Shown in pieces: positions 31,416-41,372 of a DNA stretch of 64,000 nt (positions within the stretch are counted from its first letter, which is position 1; every line of letters starts with the position of its first letter). The stretch covers positions 60,876,763-60,940,762 of the forward strand of contig JARDYH010000007.1 of assembly GCA_029215795.1 (NCBI GenBank). The letters are read 5' to 3'. Position numbers and translations under genes: made by a program. The notes below the pieces were generated by a model. The model did no database searches. It was not told the DNA's origin and saw nothing but the letters and a program-made list of their open reading frames with translations. This stretch comes from Anniella stebbinsi (Eukaryota > Chordata > Lepidosauria > Squamata > Anniellidae).

Positions 31416-31524
31416 GTTGCCCGGCCCTGATTTTAAAGCCACGTATTGGGAGTGCGACAGTAATGAAGTTATTTTAAAACAAAACAGGATCCGCTCGTTG
31501 TCCCATTGCGATGTCGATTTATAG

Positions 31525-31830
31525 CATATATTTTAAAACGTTTGTATCCCACCTTTCTATCCACACTGTGAGACCCACGAGGTGGATATCAATAAAATAA
31601 TAGAAACACAGCTCCCGAATGAAAAAAAACAGCAAGAAAATAACAAGAAAGTAGCTGGTGATCAGCAGGGCCTGAGCATCCTTTGACAGAACTATGCTTC
31701 CTTTCCTCCTTTGCACCGACACAACCCTGACTGTATTTCTATCGGGTGGGAGTTCACAGTCTTGGTGCCACTCTGAAAAAGGCCCTGTCCTGGGTAATCT
31801 CCCCTGATGCTTTTGAGTGCAGGGGGAGCG
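31525..31830 (-). mobile_element. Degraded L2-type LINE 3' end
   Basis: Reversed 3' UTR with TATCCCACCTTTCTATCCAC near its end and reversed polymerase remnants (CAGTCTTGGTGCCACTCTGAAAAAGGCCC) at the right. Confidence 0.5.
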
Positions 31831-32102
31831 CTGAATAGGAGAAATGCTTTACAGTTTCCCCCAATTACCTCCGGGAAGCTTTGAGTGAGCTCATTGCAAG
31901 ATGACCAAAAAGGGAACCTTTGGGATGCTGTTTTGACGGTGCCGCTGGATTGTACCCCAGTGTCACAAGAGATCCTGAGGTGCCCATCTTAGGCAATATT
32001 GTTTCATTCGGTGCCTCTCCAACCCACCCCAATAATTTCCCTACTCCAAAAATGACCAGTTGGATAGTTCATGCGTTAAGCCATTCACAAGATGTGTTTC
32101 AT

Positions 32103-32222
32103 GCAGCCTTTCCCAACTGGGGTGCTCTCCAGATGTGTTGGACTGCAATTCCCATTATTTATGCTGGCTGGGAATGATTGGAGTTGCAGTCCAACACATC
32201 TGGAAGGCACCTGGTTGGAAAA
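32103..32222. mobile_element. Short palindromic MITE-like repeat
   Basis: CAGCCTTTCCCAACTGGGG, CTCTCCAGATGTGTTGGACTGC at the left; GCAGTCCAACACATCTGGA, GGCACCTGGTTGGAAAAG at the right. The two halves are near-perfect reverse complements. Confidence 0.8.
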
Positions 32223-32689
32223 GTCCAGTTTAATGGGTGCAAATTCAATCTGCATTTATTGGAGAGGTCTATCGGGACTGGGGGAAAGAAAATCAAAGAT
32301 CCTGCGAATCAGTGTCTGTACTGTGGGGTTGCAGAGCTACACGCTTGCAGGCTGGTTCGTTACCAAGTTGGGGGATAAACACATTTCGGCAAGTTGGCGT
32401 CGGAGGCGATTTTAAGAGGGCTTCTGCGTTCCCCAGGACAGCGGGCATCTCATCAGGACGGTGTCAAACGATCGCCCTATGAAGCACGTTGCATGCCTAA
32501 CAGAAAACAGCCTGACCCAGTCAATTAGGACACACCAGTGCATGGATGCTGCTGTGTCAGGACTTCAAAGGCATTGGCACACCTAGCCTTGCAAAATCCA
32601 GCTGGCTCCTGGGCAGGGCTAGGGTGAATTGAGAATGCCAGTAACACCTGAAGTGGTCAAATGCATGCAAATCATGGGTTGCGCTTGGG

Positions 32690-33140
32690 CCAGTTATGTT
32701 TGCTTTCATCCAGAGTGCTGGTTTCCTACATCATCTCTATATTAGTTCTGTTCCCAGACGCAAGCCAGTGGGCATGTTTTTGAACTTTTCTCTCAAGGCT
32801 TGGTGTCAGAGGCTTTGGGGTCGTTTATTAACCGACAAGCTTACCCGCCGTATGAAAGTTGTTAAAGGTCATGCGAAACCTGAAACGTTTTATGCAAGGT
32901 GGAACCCATTTTTGTGGTACATTGGTCCTACATCCCGGAACCAAGCCCTTCCAGATCATTATAGGATTTTGCTAACCTATTAAGGGAAAACAATTTCATC
33001 CTGAAGGTTTTGCAATTCTGTGCTCTGTGCGTTCGAATGGAATTGGATTGCGTTTGGTTGTTTGCTTTAACCTTTCTTCAGGCTACGATTAGCCCATGTT
33101 CATTATACGGAAAAAATGATATAAAATAAAGTTTAAAAAA
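32690..33140 (+). mobile_element. L1-like LINE 3' end with poly(A) signal
   Basis: The plus strand encodes KAWCQRLWGRLLTDKLTRRM then PETFYARWNPFLWYI and a stop at about 32983. This resembles the C-terminus of L1-type ORF2 proteins. The 3' UTR ends at about 33125 with ATAAAATAAAG and an A-rich run. The 5' side is truncated. Confidence 0.55.
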
Positions 33141-34145
33141 TTTAATAGATGTACTCTGAATTAAGGGTGCAGCCCACGGGAAACGTTGCTTGCTGTAGCC
33201 CCAAGGAAATGATGGGGTACTACTCAACAACTTGGCTAAACCTTCCCGGCTTTCCTTACAATATTATTATTTTTAAAAAACCTTTTCCCCAGAAGTACAA
33301 TTCAAGTTGAAAGGATCTGGGGATCGTGCTGTGATGGCCAACATGTTTGTTGAAAACTCTGGGTTTTCTTCATTTTAGCAGCCCAGTTTAGGATGGGGCA
33401 GAGGAGCCTGGGTTTTGTTTCTATTCCAAGGTGTTCTGGGAGTTTCTACTCTACCTTCCGCTCACCTTTGTTGGAAGCTAGCTGGCTGCCCCAACTTTGT
33501 TTGAAAGGCACACTTGGTTTTACATTCCCACGAGCAGGCCACGGCAGTGTCAGTGAAGAGACGCCATCCTTCCTGTTTTAAGGCAGGTTCTTGGGTGACG
33601 ATGTAGCCAAGTGTTTACGCATCCGATGCCCGCGTTTGAGAAGGAGTTGGACAACAGCCCAGCTGAGAAGGGCGTGCTTCTGTGGGCAGGCCGGGCCACG
33701 CCTCAGCTTTGCATAGATGACAAACCCACATCGCTCTTGTTTTGTTGGCGAGCGGAGTTGCCTTGCTGAAGGGGAAATAAAGGCCCGAAATACAGATGCT
33801 CCTGAGATCGTTCCTCAGATCTCTTTGCCACTGATCCGTCTCCGCCCGAAGCACAGCGATTTGTGGGGAGGGACTTGATGATAAATCCAGGGAAAGATAG
33901 AGGCTGCTGATACTGGCTGGCACCGAACAGCCATTTTCAAATCGTAAGATCTCCGAGGGAAAAAGGAGGCGTAGGGTGACATGTATTGCCTGCAAAAGGT
34001 GTGAGGTAGATTCAGGGACTGGCAGACATATTGCCTCTGGTGCTAGGAAATTAAATGATTACCATGAAATATTATAATCTGGCTGGTGGGAAGGCCGGAG
34101 AAGTGAAAAAGTCATTGAAGGTTTATACAGTTTAGTGGGGATTCT
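33141..34145. other. Intron stretch, no feature recognised
   Basis: Unique-looking sequence with ordinary composition. A 126-codon minus-strand frame (33615-33995) has no splice or homology support. Confidence 0.35.
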
Positions 34146-34147
34146 TT

Positions 34148-34226
34148 GATATTGATATTGATATTGATATTGATATTGATATTGAGAGAGAGAGAGAGAG
34201 AGAGAGAGACTGACTGACTGACTGAC
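34148..34226. repeat. Compound microsatellite (GATATT)n(GA)n(CTGA)n
   Basis: Six GATATT units (34148-34183) pass into a GA run (34184-34209) and four CTGA units (to 34226). The boundaries are abrupt and all units are perfect. Confidence 0.95.
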
Positions 34227-34349
34227 AATGGCTCCAAGCATGGACTTTCCCATGGTTTTCATCCTGATGAAACTTCTACCCTTCTGGAATCTGTATCCAT
34301 CCGCCATTTTGGCCAACTGCTCATGATGGCTGTTGAAGTTTGTTTACAC

Positions 34350-34520
34350 TGGCCTCCTGCAACCTGGTGCCCTCCATGTGTGTTCAACTGCCTGGTCTTG
34401 GAGTGACAGTAATTGTAGTCCAGCCAGTACTGGCTGTTGACTCCGACGCCAGTGGGGTGGTGAATCCGCTCCAGGTTTCCGTCAGAAAGCGGCAGAACCC
34501 TAAATGAGCTATCCAAGGTG
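34350..34520. mobile_element. Foldback repeat copy related to 22100-22325
   Basis: Contains CAGTAATTGTAGTCCAGCC, GAATCCGCTCCAGGTTTCCG, GCAGAACCCTAAATGAGCTA and TCCAAGGTGC, matching blocks of the element at 22100 and 23225. Confidence 0.45.
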
Positions 34521-34526
34521 CTTCCA

Positions 34527-36010
34527 AAGTGGAGTTATGATTTAAGTGAGTTTAAAATGCAAAACTGCACAAGGTCAACGTTAAATAGGCTTGCCAGTTT
34601 CTTTGCTGTTGTAACGTAACATTTTGCAAGACGTTGCAAAAGATGGAACGTGGTGTGTGTGTGTGTATGGGGGGGGAGAGAAATATTAGGAAGAGAAATA
34701 ATTCACAGCGCCATCCAAAGGGCCCCTCATAAGTCCATTAAATCCAGGGTCTAAAACTCCCTAGCTGCACCACTGATCTCCATGAGCACATGGGAGGCTT
34801 GAATGGCCAGAGATTGTAAGCAAAGTTGGTAATTTGCCCAGAAATAAAGACTGTTGATTCGGAGAGCACATTTTTTTCAGCCAGGCAGAAATTCAAGAGC
34901 TGTAGTTTTTCCTACTGGGTTTCTGCCTGTCAAAAGCATAACAGCCTTGCCAGGGAAAAAAGCTAGCAACTTTCATTACAATACAGATCCCATTTAAGTG
35001 CTGACTGGCTGCTGTTAGAGAGTTGTTATGAACTGGTTACCTGCGTCCGCAAGGATGAGTTCAGAAACTCATGCTTTTAGGATCACCTGTCTGATAGGGT
35101 GGGTTTGTTGTTGTTGTTTTTTTTAAAAAATTATCTTCCAGTTTGGCTTCGATTTAGGCCAGGGGCAGGCAGCCGTTTTTCTGTGGAGGCTTGCATTCAC
35201 TTGCAGGTCATTCGTCAGGGGCTGTGTGTCAGTGGTGGGTGGGACCAAAGCCCATGATGAGCGTGGCCATAGCCAAAAGGGGCAGGGCCCCCCTCCTTTT
35301 CTCCTATCATTGTTTCTCCATTTTCCTTCCCCTTCCAGAGAAGGGTCAAATTGCTCTTGCCAGTGGTACAAACTTTTGAAATTCAGCCTAAGGCCCAATC
35401 CCCCCTGATTTAGGGGATTAACCTGAGATGGTGAGAGACAATAGTCTCCCATGGGTCGCCACAACAGTGACTTAGGCCAGGCTTGCAAAGAGCGACTCAT
35501 CCGGTCACCTGTGGTGAGTAACACTCACTGCCATGGCGAACAGAAAAGGACAATCAATTGCAAACTGGACAAATGAGGTTCTTTCACTCTGCCACAGAAA
35601 AACCCTCTTACTTCAAATACGTTTGGACATAGTGTATGTTTTTGTGGGCTGGTAACTTTGAAAGCCTGGACCGTGGCATGCATTTGGGCTATCGAGTGAC
35701 TACGGCCATTGCTGTCTGATGCATGTTAACTCTGTTTGTCTTTGTAGTTCTTTAAGGGACATGTGGACCCAGGGGTGGCTTTAAGTACCCATTCATGTTT
35801 CAATCGTGATCTCGAAGTCCACTACTCTTGGGGAAAGGAAAGGTTTATCACAACGAAAAATAAAAATGGCACAGCTATCACGGGACAATTGCGGCCATGG
35901 CACCTGAATCCGCCCTGTGTCTCATTGATACCACATCTGTACTTTAGGCAAGGGAATAACATCTCAGTCATTTTACAGACAAACTAAGCATAGAAGGTTA
36001 CAACAGATGA
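34527..36010. other. FAM83G intron 4, mostly unrecognised
   Basis: Holds a short (GT)n/G-run (about 34655-34680). A weak half copy of an interspersed repeat (GCCAGGGGCAGGCAGCCG) lies at about 35160. No exon was found. Confidence 0.35.
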
Positions 36011-36016
36011 TCCTAC

Positions 36017-37535
36017 CTGTGGAGCATTGCTCGGACAGGTAATGTAGCCGTCGGGTAAAGCATGCAGGTTACGGCCCCTTCCCAAAACACACCTCATCTC
36101 CTCCACGCTGTCGCTGTGCCTCCTCCTCTGGCTGGCCTCTTCCAGACCCGGGCTTATCAGGGCCTGAGGGCTGCCCAGAGGACTCACGAAGGTGCCCCGG
36201 CTCATGTGAGGCTCACTCAGTTTCCTTGGCAAGGGCAGCCGGTGCGGAGGGCTTCCTCCGTTGTGGAGGAAGTCGGAATTGGTCCTCCGCAAGGCCGCCG
36301 AACGATCTCTCACCTCAAAGTACTCGTCCGAGATGGAGGAGCCATCGGAGTAGCGGCGGCCGTGGTCGCCGGAGCCCCCAGACAAGCTCCCGTGGTCGCT
36401 CAGAGTGACGTAATCCTCTTCCTCGCCCTCTTCCGCCTCGCCCTCTTGGAGCCCGTTCACCGCTTCGTGGGACACAGCCCCCTGCCTGCTCAGCTTGCAA
36501 TGGTGGCCTGCACCTGAAACCTGCGCGGTTCCTCCGTTGTGCCGTGCGCTTGCGCCGTGGGTTTCCGCCTGCTGCGTTTGGGCGTCCTCTGCTGGGGCAG
36601 CTCCTTCCTGGACACGTGTGCTTTTCATGGAGATTAAGTCCGTCACGGGGACAGTCCTGGGTTTGGGCACCGGGGGAGCGAGGCCCTTGGCATCGGCTTG
36701 GTCATGTGTTTGGGGGTCCAACCGCTGCTTCAAGTGCTGGCTGTTGGCCAAAGTGGCAAAGGTTTCTCCATGTGTCATTTTCCTGTGCGTCTTCTCCGTG
36801 GGGCTGGCTACAGCGGCTTCAGGAGCAGGGGCCTCTTGGGTTGGCCCTGGGGCAGAGGCGGTATCCGGCTGTTGGGGAGAGGTGGGAGCAGCCTGGTTGT
36901 CAGGATGACCCCTTTTAGCCTCCTGGGATTTCTGTTTGATCATCTGCCTGTGCTGAGCGTTGGCCTTGGAGACGTCGCACACCTTGATGCGGTTCATTTG
37001 GGACAGCTGGATGTTTTTAATCTTGGGGTCGATGATGTTGATGTAGCCCAATATCTCGCTCCCGGGTTCCGGGTCGGGCTCGACCCACGTGGGCAAGTAA
37101 TCAAACATGTTGGCTTTCTCCAGGTTCTGGAGGCCCGGGTGGATCGGAGGGGTCATGTCGAGGAGGTCGCTGGGCCGCTCGGACACCCGGCCTTCCGGGA
37201 TCGCCTTGCCCTTGGCGTCCACCTTCTGCTGCTCGGTGAGGTTCTTGACGCCGCTGGGCTCGCTGCTGCTGATCTGGTCGGCGCTTTTGGCCTTGACCAA
37301 GGCATACTTGGGGTTGACGATTTTCTTCACGACGGCATTGGCCGTGTTCACGGGCAGGATGGACGGCAGGATCATTGGGTCTGGTTCCGGCTCCTCGCCC
37401 ATGGGGATGGATTTCAGGCTGACCCCGCGAGACAGGAGGTACAGCTCCTGGAATTGCTTGTCGAAGGCCTCCACCACTTGGCCCGAGAGAACCGAGATGA
37501 CGTTCCTGTCGGTTCGTGCCGCTGACCAGGTGAAG
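36017..37535 (-). CDS. FAM83G: FAM83G coding exon 4 (end of DUF1669 and long disordered region)
   Basis: This 1519 bp exon encodes residues 258-764. It completes DUF1669 with SFTWSAARTDRNVISVLSGQ and the helix carrying Phe282 (human F296). Conserved blocks follow: NPKYALVKAKSAD, PPIHPGLQNLEKANMFDYLP, TWVEPDPEPGSEILGYINII, PPVPKPRTVPV, an acidic run EGEEEDYVTLSD, SDEYFEVRDRS, LPRKLSEPHMSRGTFVSP and RRRHSDSVEE. The basic-Ser motifs suggest phosphorylation or 14-3-3 sites, which is an inference. The acceptor is ttctcacccag|C and the donor CCACAG|gtagga, phase 0. Long open frames on the + strand here are only the antisense of this exon. Confidence 0.95.
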
Positions 37536-38239
37536 CTGGGTGAGAACAAACCAGAGATCATTTTAGGGTGGATTTACAACCTGCCTCTTCCCATAAGCTT
37601 AAAATAAACCTCTAAGATGGGGCGGGGGAATGAGCAAAATGAAAGACCTACTTAAACCTGCCACCCCACTAGCGGAATCCTGAAGGGGAAAACCTTACAA
37701 GTGTCACGGGAATTCTTAGCAGGCAAATGAACAGCCTCGTCAAATCGTAGCCTCTGCTGGAAAGAGCCCTCCTTTTAACTGACTCTTCTGTATTGCAGGT
37801 GGCAAGAACAGGAATGAAGTGCTGGTGTGTTGATTTTTGCTGACTTATATACACCCACATTTTGACTTCAGCTTTTGCTCCCTAGCCTGTTAAGCGAAAC
37901 AGCATTCCTATGGGAGTGAGCTGTGTGTTAATTTTGGAAGAATGCATTTCCAAACATTTCTAGGGCTTTTTTTTAAAAAAAATTAAAAACAGTAATGTTG
38001 GTTGTTGGCCATGCAAATAGGGCTGAGAGGAAGCTGGGGATTGGTGTCTCAGCTGCCGAAATCACAAAGGCGCCGAGGGCTCCGTCATAACATTGGTGAA
38101 AGCAGTGAACCCTGCAAGTTGCTGGGTGGCAGCGGGCATTTTGCAGGGATCTCTCTGGAGAAAGGCTGCAGGTTGCCCCAGTCGTATTCCAGTGGCATCT
38201 GTCTTGCCCACACCATCAAAATGCTTAGACCCAAATGTA

Positions 38240-38440
38240 GGAATACAGAAAGCTGCCTTGTGCCAGGTCAGAGTGATGGCCTGTATTGCTGCCTCCTAAC
38301 TAGCAACGGTCTCCAGTATTTTAGGCAGAGAAGGATTTTCCCCATCAACTGCTTTAACTGGAGGTGCCGGCGACTGAAGCTGAATCCTTCTGCAAACGCA
38401 AAGGATCTGCCTTGTTATCGACCTATGCTCACTTGCAAAT
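38240..38440 (-). mobile_element. Sauria-type SINE, degenerate
   Basis: AAGCTGCCTTGTGCCAGGTCAG, then AACTGGAGGTGCCGGCGACTGAAGC and CTGCAAACGCAAAGGATC follow the order of a reversed Sauria SINE with many substitutions. Confidence 0.55.
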
Positions 38441-38862
38441 GTGTGGGATGTAGTAACAAAGGAGTAGGCATCCTCCGGGGCCTGCATTGCCCCCCTGGAA
38501 AGCGCCAGGGTCTACCCCCACCCCCCAGCCAATGCTGAATTTGGCTCAGTGGGTGAATTTGCTGCACGTGGGGAATGCACACTTTGTTTCCTAGCAAACT
38601 CACACTTCCGAGAGGCTTCCAGGAGTGCGATTCTGCTTGGAATTGAGGCACATGCTCCCCGAAACCCTCATTTCCCAGCTAAACCGGTGTGGTTCTTTTG
38701 CTGCCACTACAGCAGCAAATTCACCAGCGATGGCAGAGGAACACAGCGTTGGGCTAGAAGGGTTGCACGTTTTTGAGTTGCACAGAGCTCTTCATCACGT
38801 GGGGTGGGCAAAGCAACAAGCTCGCCTTTGGGCCAAAGGCTGGCTGCTAAGTAGGCACGTAC

Positions 38863-38987
38863 CTGTATGACCCACTCATGGCTTTGTCGCCGTCCACAAA
38901 CATGAACTTCTGAGCTAAAGCGCCCTTGAATCTTGTAGCCGAGCGGGTGAAGAACTCTGTCCCTCCCGTCGTGCGGACCCGGAGGTT
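38863..38987 (-). CDS. FAM83G: FAM83G coding exon 3 (DUF1669)
   Basis: The exon encodes residues 217-257 plus two bases of Ser258: NLRVRTTGGTEFFTRSATRF then KGALAQKFMFVDGDKAMSGS. The VDGD motif holds D248 (human D262), needed for CK1 binding in the family. The acceptor is tgcatttgcag|AAC and the donor TACAG|gtacgt, phase 2, joined exactly by exon 4, which begins with C. Confidence 0.94.
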
Positions 38988-39251
38988 CTGCAAATGCAAA
39001 ACGAAAGAGGACAAGTGAGTCGGAACTCTTTCCAGGAGTCGAGTGGGCAGCAGCTTACAAAAAAAGGCTTTATCGCGTTTTCTAAGGAGCGCCTTCCTTT
39101 TCCACACGGCCCTGGCTGAGGTGTCTGGCTTCTGGCTTCCGCCCTGCAGCTTTTGTTTGGCTTTTCATTGTCTTGCCGTGCGGAGACCTGTTTGCTGATG
39201 CTGCTTAAGGTGCAGTCCTATGCACCTTTAGAGCTCTACCACACCAGCGAT

Positions 39252-39252
39252 T

Positions 39253-39297
<45 letters not shown>

Positions 39298-39640
39298 TTA
39301 TAACCCGCCTCTCCCTCCGGATCGAGGCGGGGAACAACAACAATATAAAACACAAGAATCACAAAACAGTTAAAATTTTAAAAACAAGAAAAAATACATC
39401 ATTAAAAACGTCTTAAAATTCATCTGGATAGGCCTGCCGGAAGAGAGCAGTCTTCATGACTCTCTTAAATTCATGAAGACTGCTAATTTGTCTAATCTCC
39501 TCCAGCAGACCATTCCACAGTCTGGGAGCGATGGAAGAGAAGGTCCTCTGGGTAACACTCGTCAGCCTAGTTCTGGCTGATTTGAGTAAGTTCTTCCCAG
39601 AGGACCTAAGTGTGCAGGGCGGATTGTACGGGAGAAGGTG
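39252..39640 (-). mobile_element. L2/CR1-group LINE C-terminal fragment with (AAT)n tail
   Basis: The minus strand encodes LRSSGKNLLKSARTRLTSVT, then QRTFSSIAPRLWNGLLEEIR, the C-terminus of a Jockey-superfamily polymerase. The 3' UTR has ATTCCGGAGGGAGAGGCGGG-type sequence and ends in an (AAT)n tail at 39252-39297. It belongs to a different subfamily from the copy at 6053. Confidence 0.75.
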
Positions 39641-39671
39641 ATCCTGCAGGTAACCTGGACCCAAACCACTC

Positions 39672-40300
39672 TTGCCATGCCTGGTGTGCAGATTTGCAGT
39701 ACGGTACTCGCATGACGCCATGCCTGTCCTGCTGACAGCCCGCCTTTTCCCCAGCCTTTCCTAGCATGCGAAAAGTCTGGATTATTTTCTCTAAACGCAT
39801 TTAACGTGCGTTTACTGCTCCGTGTAGTTTTAAAGGAATTGGGGGCATGTGCTGTGATGGGAGTCTTGCTGTTGTCTTGAATGGATTGCATTAGGGTCCT
39901 GGCAGGGAAAAGCGATCTCTCCTAGCAGCCAGCTCCAAGCCTCAATATAAAACTGAAACCTTGCATCCCAGGCTCCAAAGTGTTTTTTAAAAATCATACA
40001 ACGGCCGAATCTCTGCAGAGACAGGATTGTACTCCCTCGATGCTCCCAAAGAGCCAGGCTAAAGGGTCGTTCCATTTTTTGCCCGGAAAAAAGGCGGTCT
40101 GGTTGAAATGCTCATCTGCCAGGACCTGACTGGAGGGAGAAAGGGGAGAGGTGGGGTGGAGTGGAGTGGAAGAGCAAAGGAGCGAAGGAGTGAAAGAGCA
40201 GCTCTTCAGGTGAAAGGGATCATAAGCTTGACGTGCTTCTGCATCAGAGGTTAAAAAAACACAGAGGCAAACCAGGGAGGAAATTTAGGTGTGATGGAGC
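39672..40300 (+). repeat. Long direct repeat, copy A
   Basis: About 630 bp, starting GCCATGCCTGGTGTGCAGAT and running through GTACTCCCTC, GGCGGTCTGGTTGAAATGCT and CATAAGCTTGACG to GGTGTGATGGAG. Copy B is at 48368-48955 in the same orientation. No polymerase sequence or known family was recognised. Similarity stops abruptly at both ends. Confidence 0.75.
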
Positions 40301-41264
40301 TTTTAGACAGAAAAAAGTCCTTCAGTTCCCAAAATCCCTCCAGGAAGCCATGTTCCCTGGGGTACGCTGGGAGTTGTAGGACTTTTTTTCCGTCAAAACC
40401 TGCATAAAGTTGTGCCCTTAATCGCTGCCTCTCTTTCCAGTGTTCAGGTGCTTGTGCTGTTGTGTAGATAGCCAAAATGGCATCAGCAATGCCCAACGTG
40501 GAGGTATCAGGGAGGCTTGGCGACATTCCAAGCTTTTGCAATAATACAAAAAATGTCTCTGGGGGAAAAATATCCACCAGGCCGGGGGTGCAGGGAACGA
40601 CAAAAACAACCCAATGTGGATTAAACCTGCATAGAGATAAAAGGAAAGTCTTCCCATTTTGAGGTGGGATTCAATTCCCGCCATCCCAATTTCGCCATGC
40701 TGTGTTGTGTCTGCATTCAGGAAAGCGGCCCGCTTCCCTGAAATTTCAGATTTAAATGTCCTAGCAGCACCAGCTTGGCTGTTTGCTTTGGCCCTGGTGA
40801 GAATTAAAATTAAATCTCTCCGAGACAGGTAGAACTTGTTCATCTCTTTCGCTTCAATTGGTTGGTTGCTGCCTCCCGCTTGGGCCGCCCTGTTCTCCCT
40901 GACGGTGGCGAAATCCTGGGCTAATCTCGGCGGCATCCATTTCATGATTTACACTTGAGTAATAGCAGCTCCACCGTGGCTGCAATAGATCCCTTGGCAT
41001 TTGCCTTCAAGACCCCTCATGAGAGGAATGGGGGAGGCGCTCTGCTGGCGAAATTCGGCTCCCTTTCCTTGTGAGGGAGGCGTTTGCCTTGGTTTACCAG
41101 GCGAGGAGAATTTAAAAAGGGGGTTCTTGTGGGCTTCTGTTTCTGGAGTCACAACCCTCCTTTAAGGGCAGCCCATGTAGCTTGTTCGTGGAGCTCCTCC
41201 TTTCGATCCCGGGGTCTCTCCAGCTTAAGAGAACCACGTCGCCAGTAATGGAAAAGACCCTCTT

Positions 41265-41372
41265 CTGCCCCAGACCCTGGAGAGGAAACCTACTGCCAAA
41301 TCAGAGGAGGCAATACTGAGATGGATGGACCAATGGTTTGGCTCTGTATAAGGCAGCTTCATGAATTTGTTT
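41265..41372 (+). mobile_element. Sauria-type SINE, 3' half
   Basis: Forward-oriented 3' part: CCTGGAGAGGAAACCTACTG, ATGGATGGACCAATGGTTTGG, TCTGTATAAGGCAGCTTCATG. The tRNA head is missing. Confidence 0.65.

Noticed and set aside
34148..34226. Tandem array considered as a CRISPR-like repeat
   Set aside because: There are no spacers. It is a compound microsatellite in a vertebrate intron.
36698..37525. 275-codon open frame on the plus strand
   Set aside because: It is the antisense of FAM83G exon 4, whose GC-rich codons keep the opposite frame open. It has no splice context or recognisable domain.
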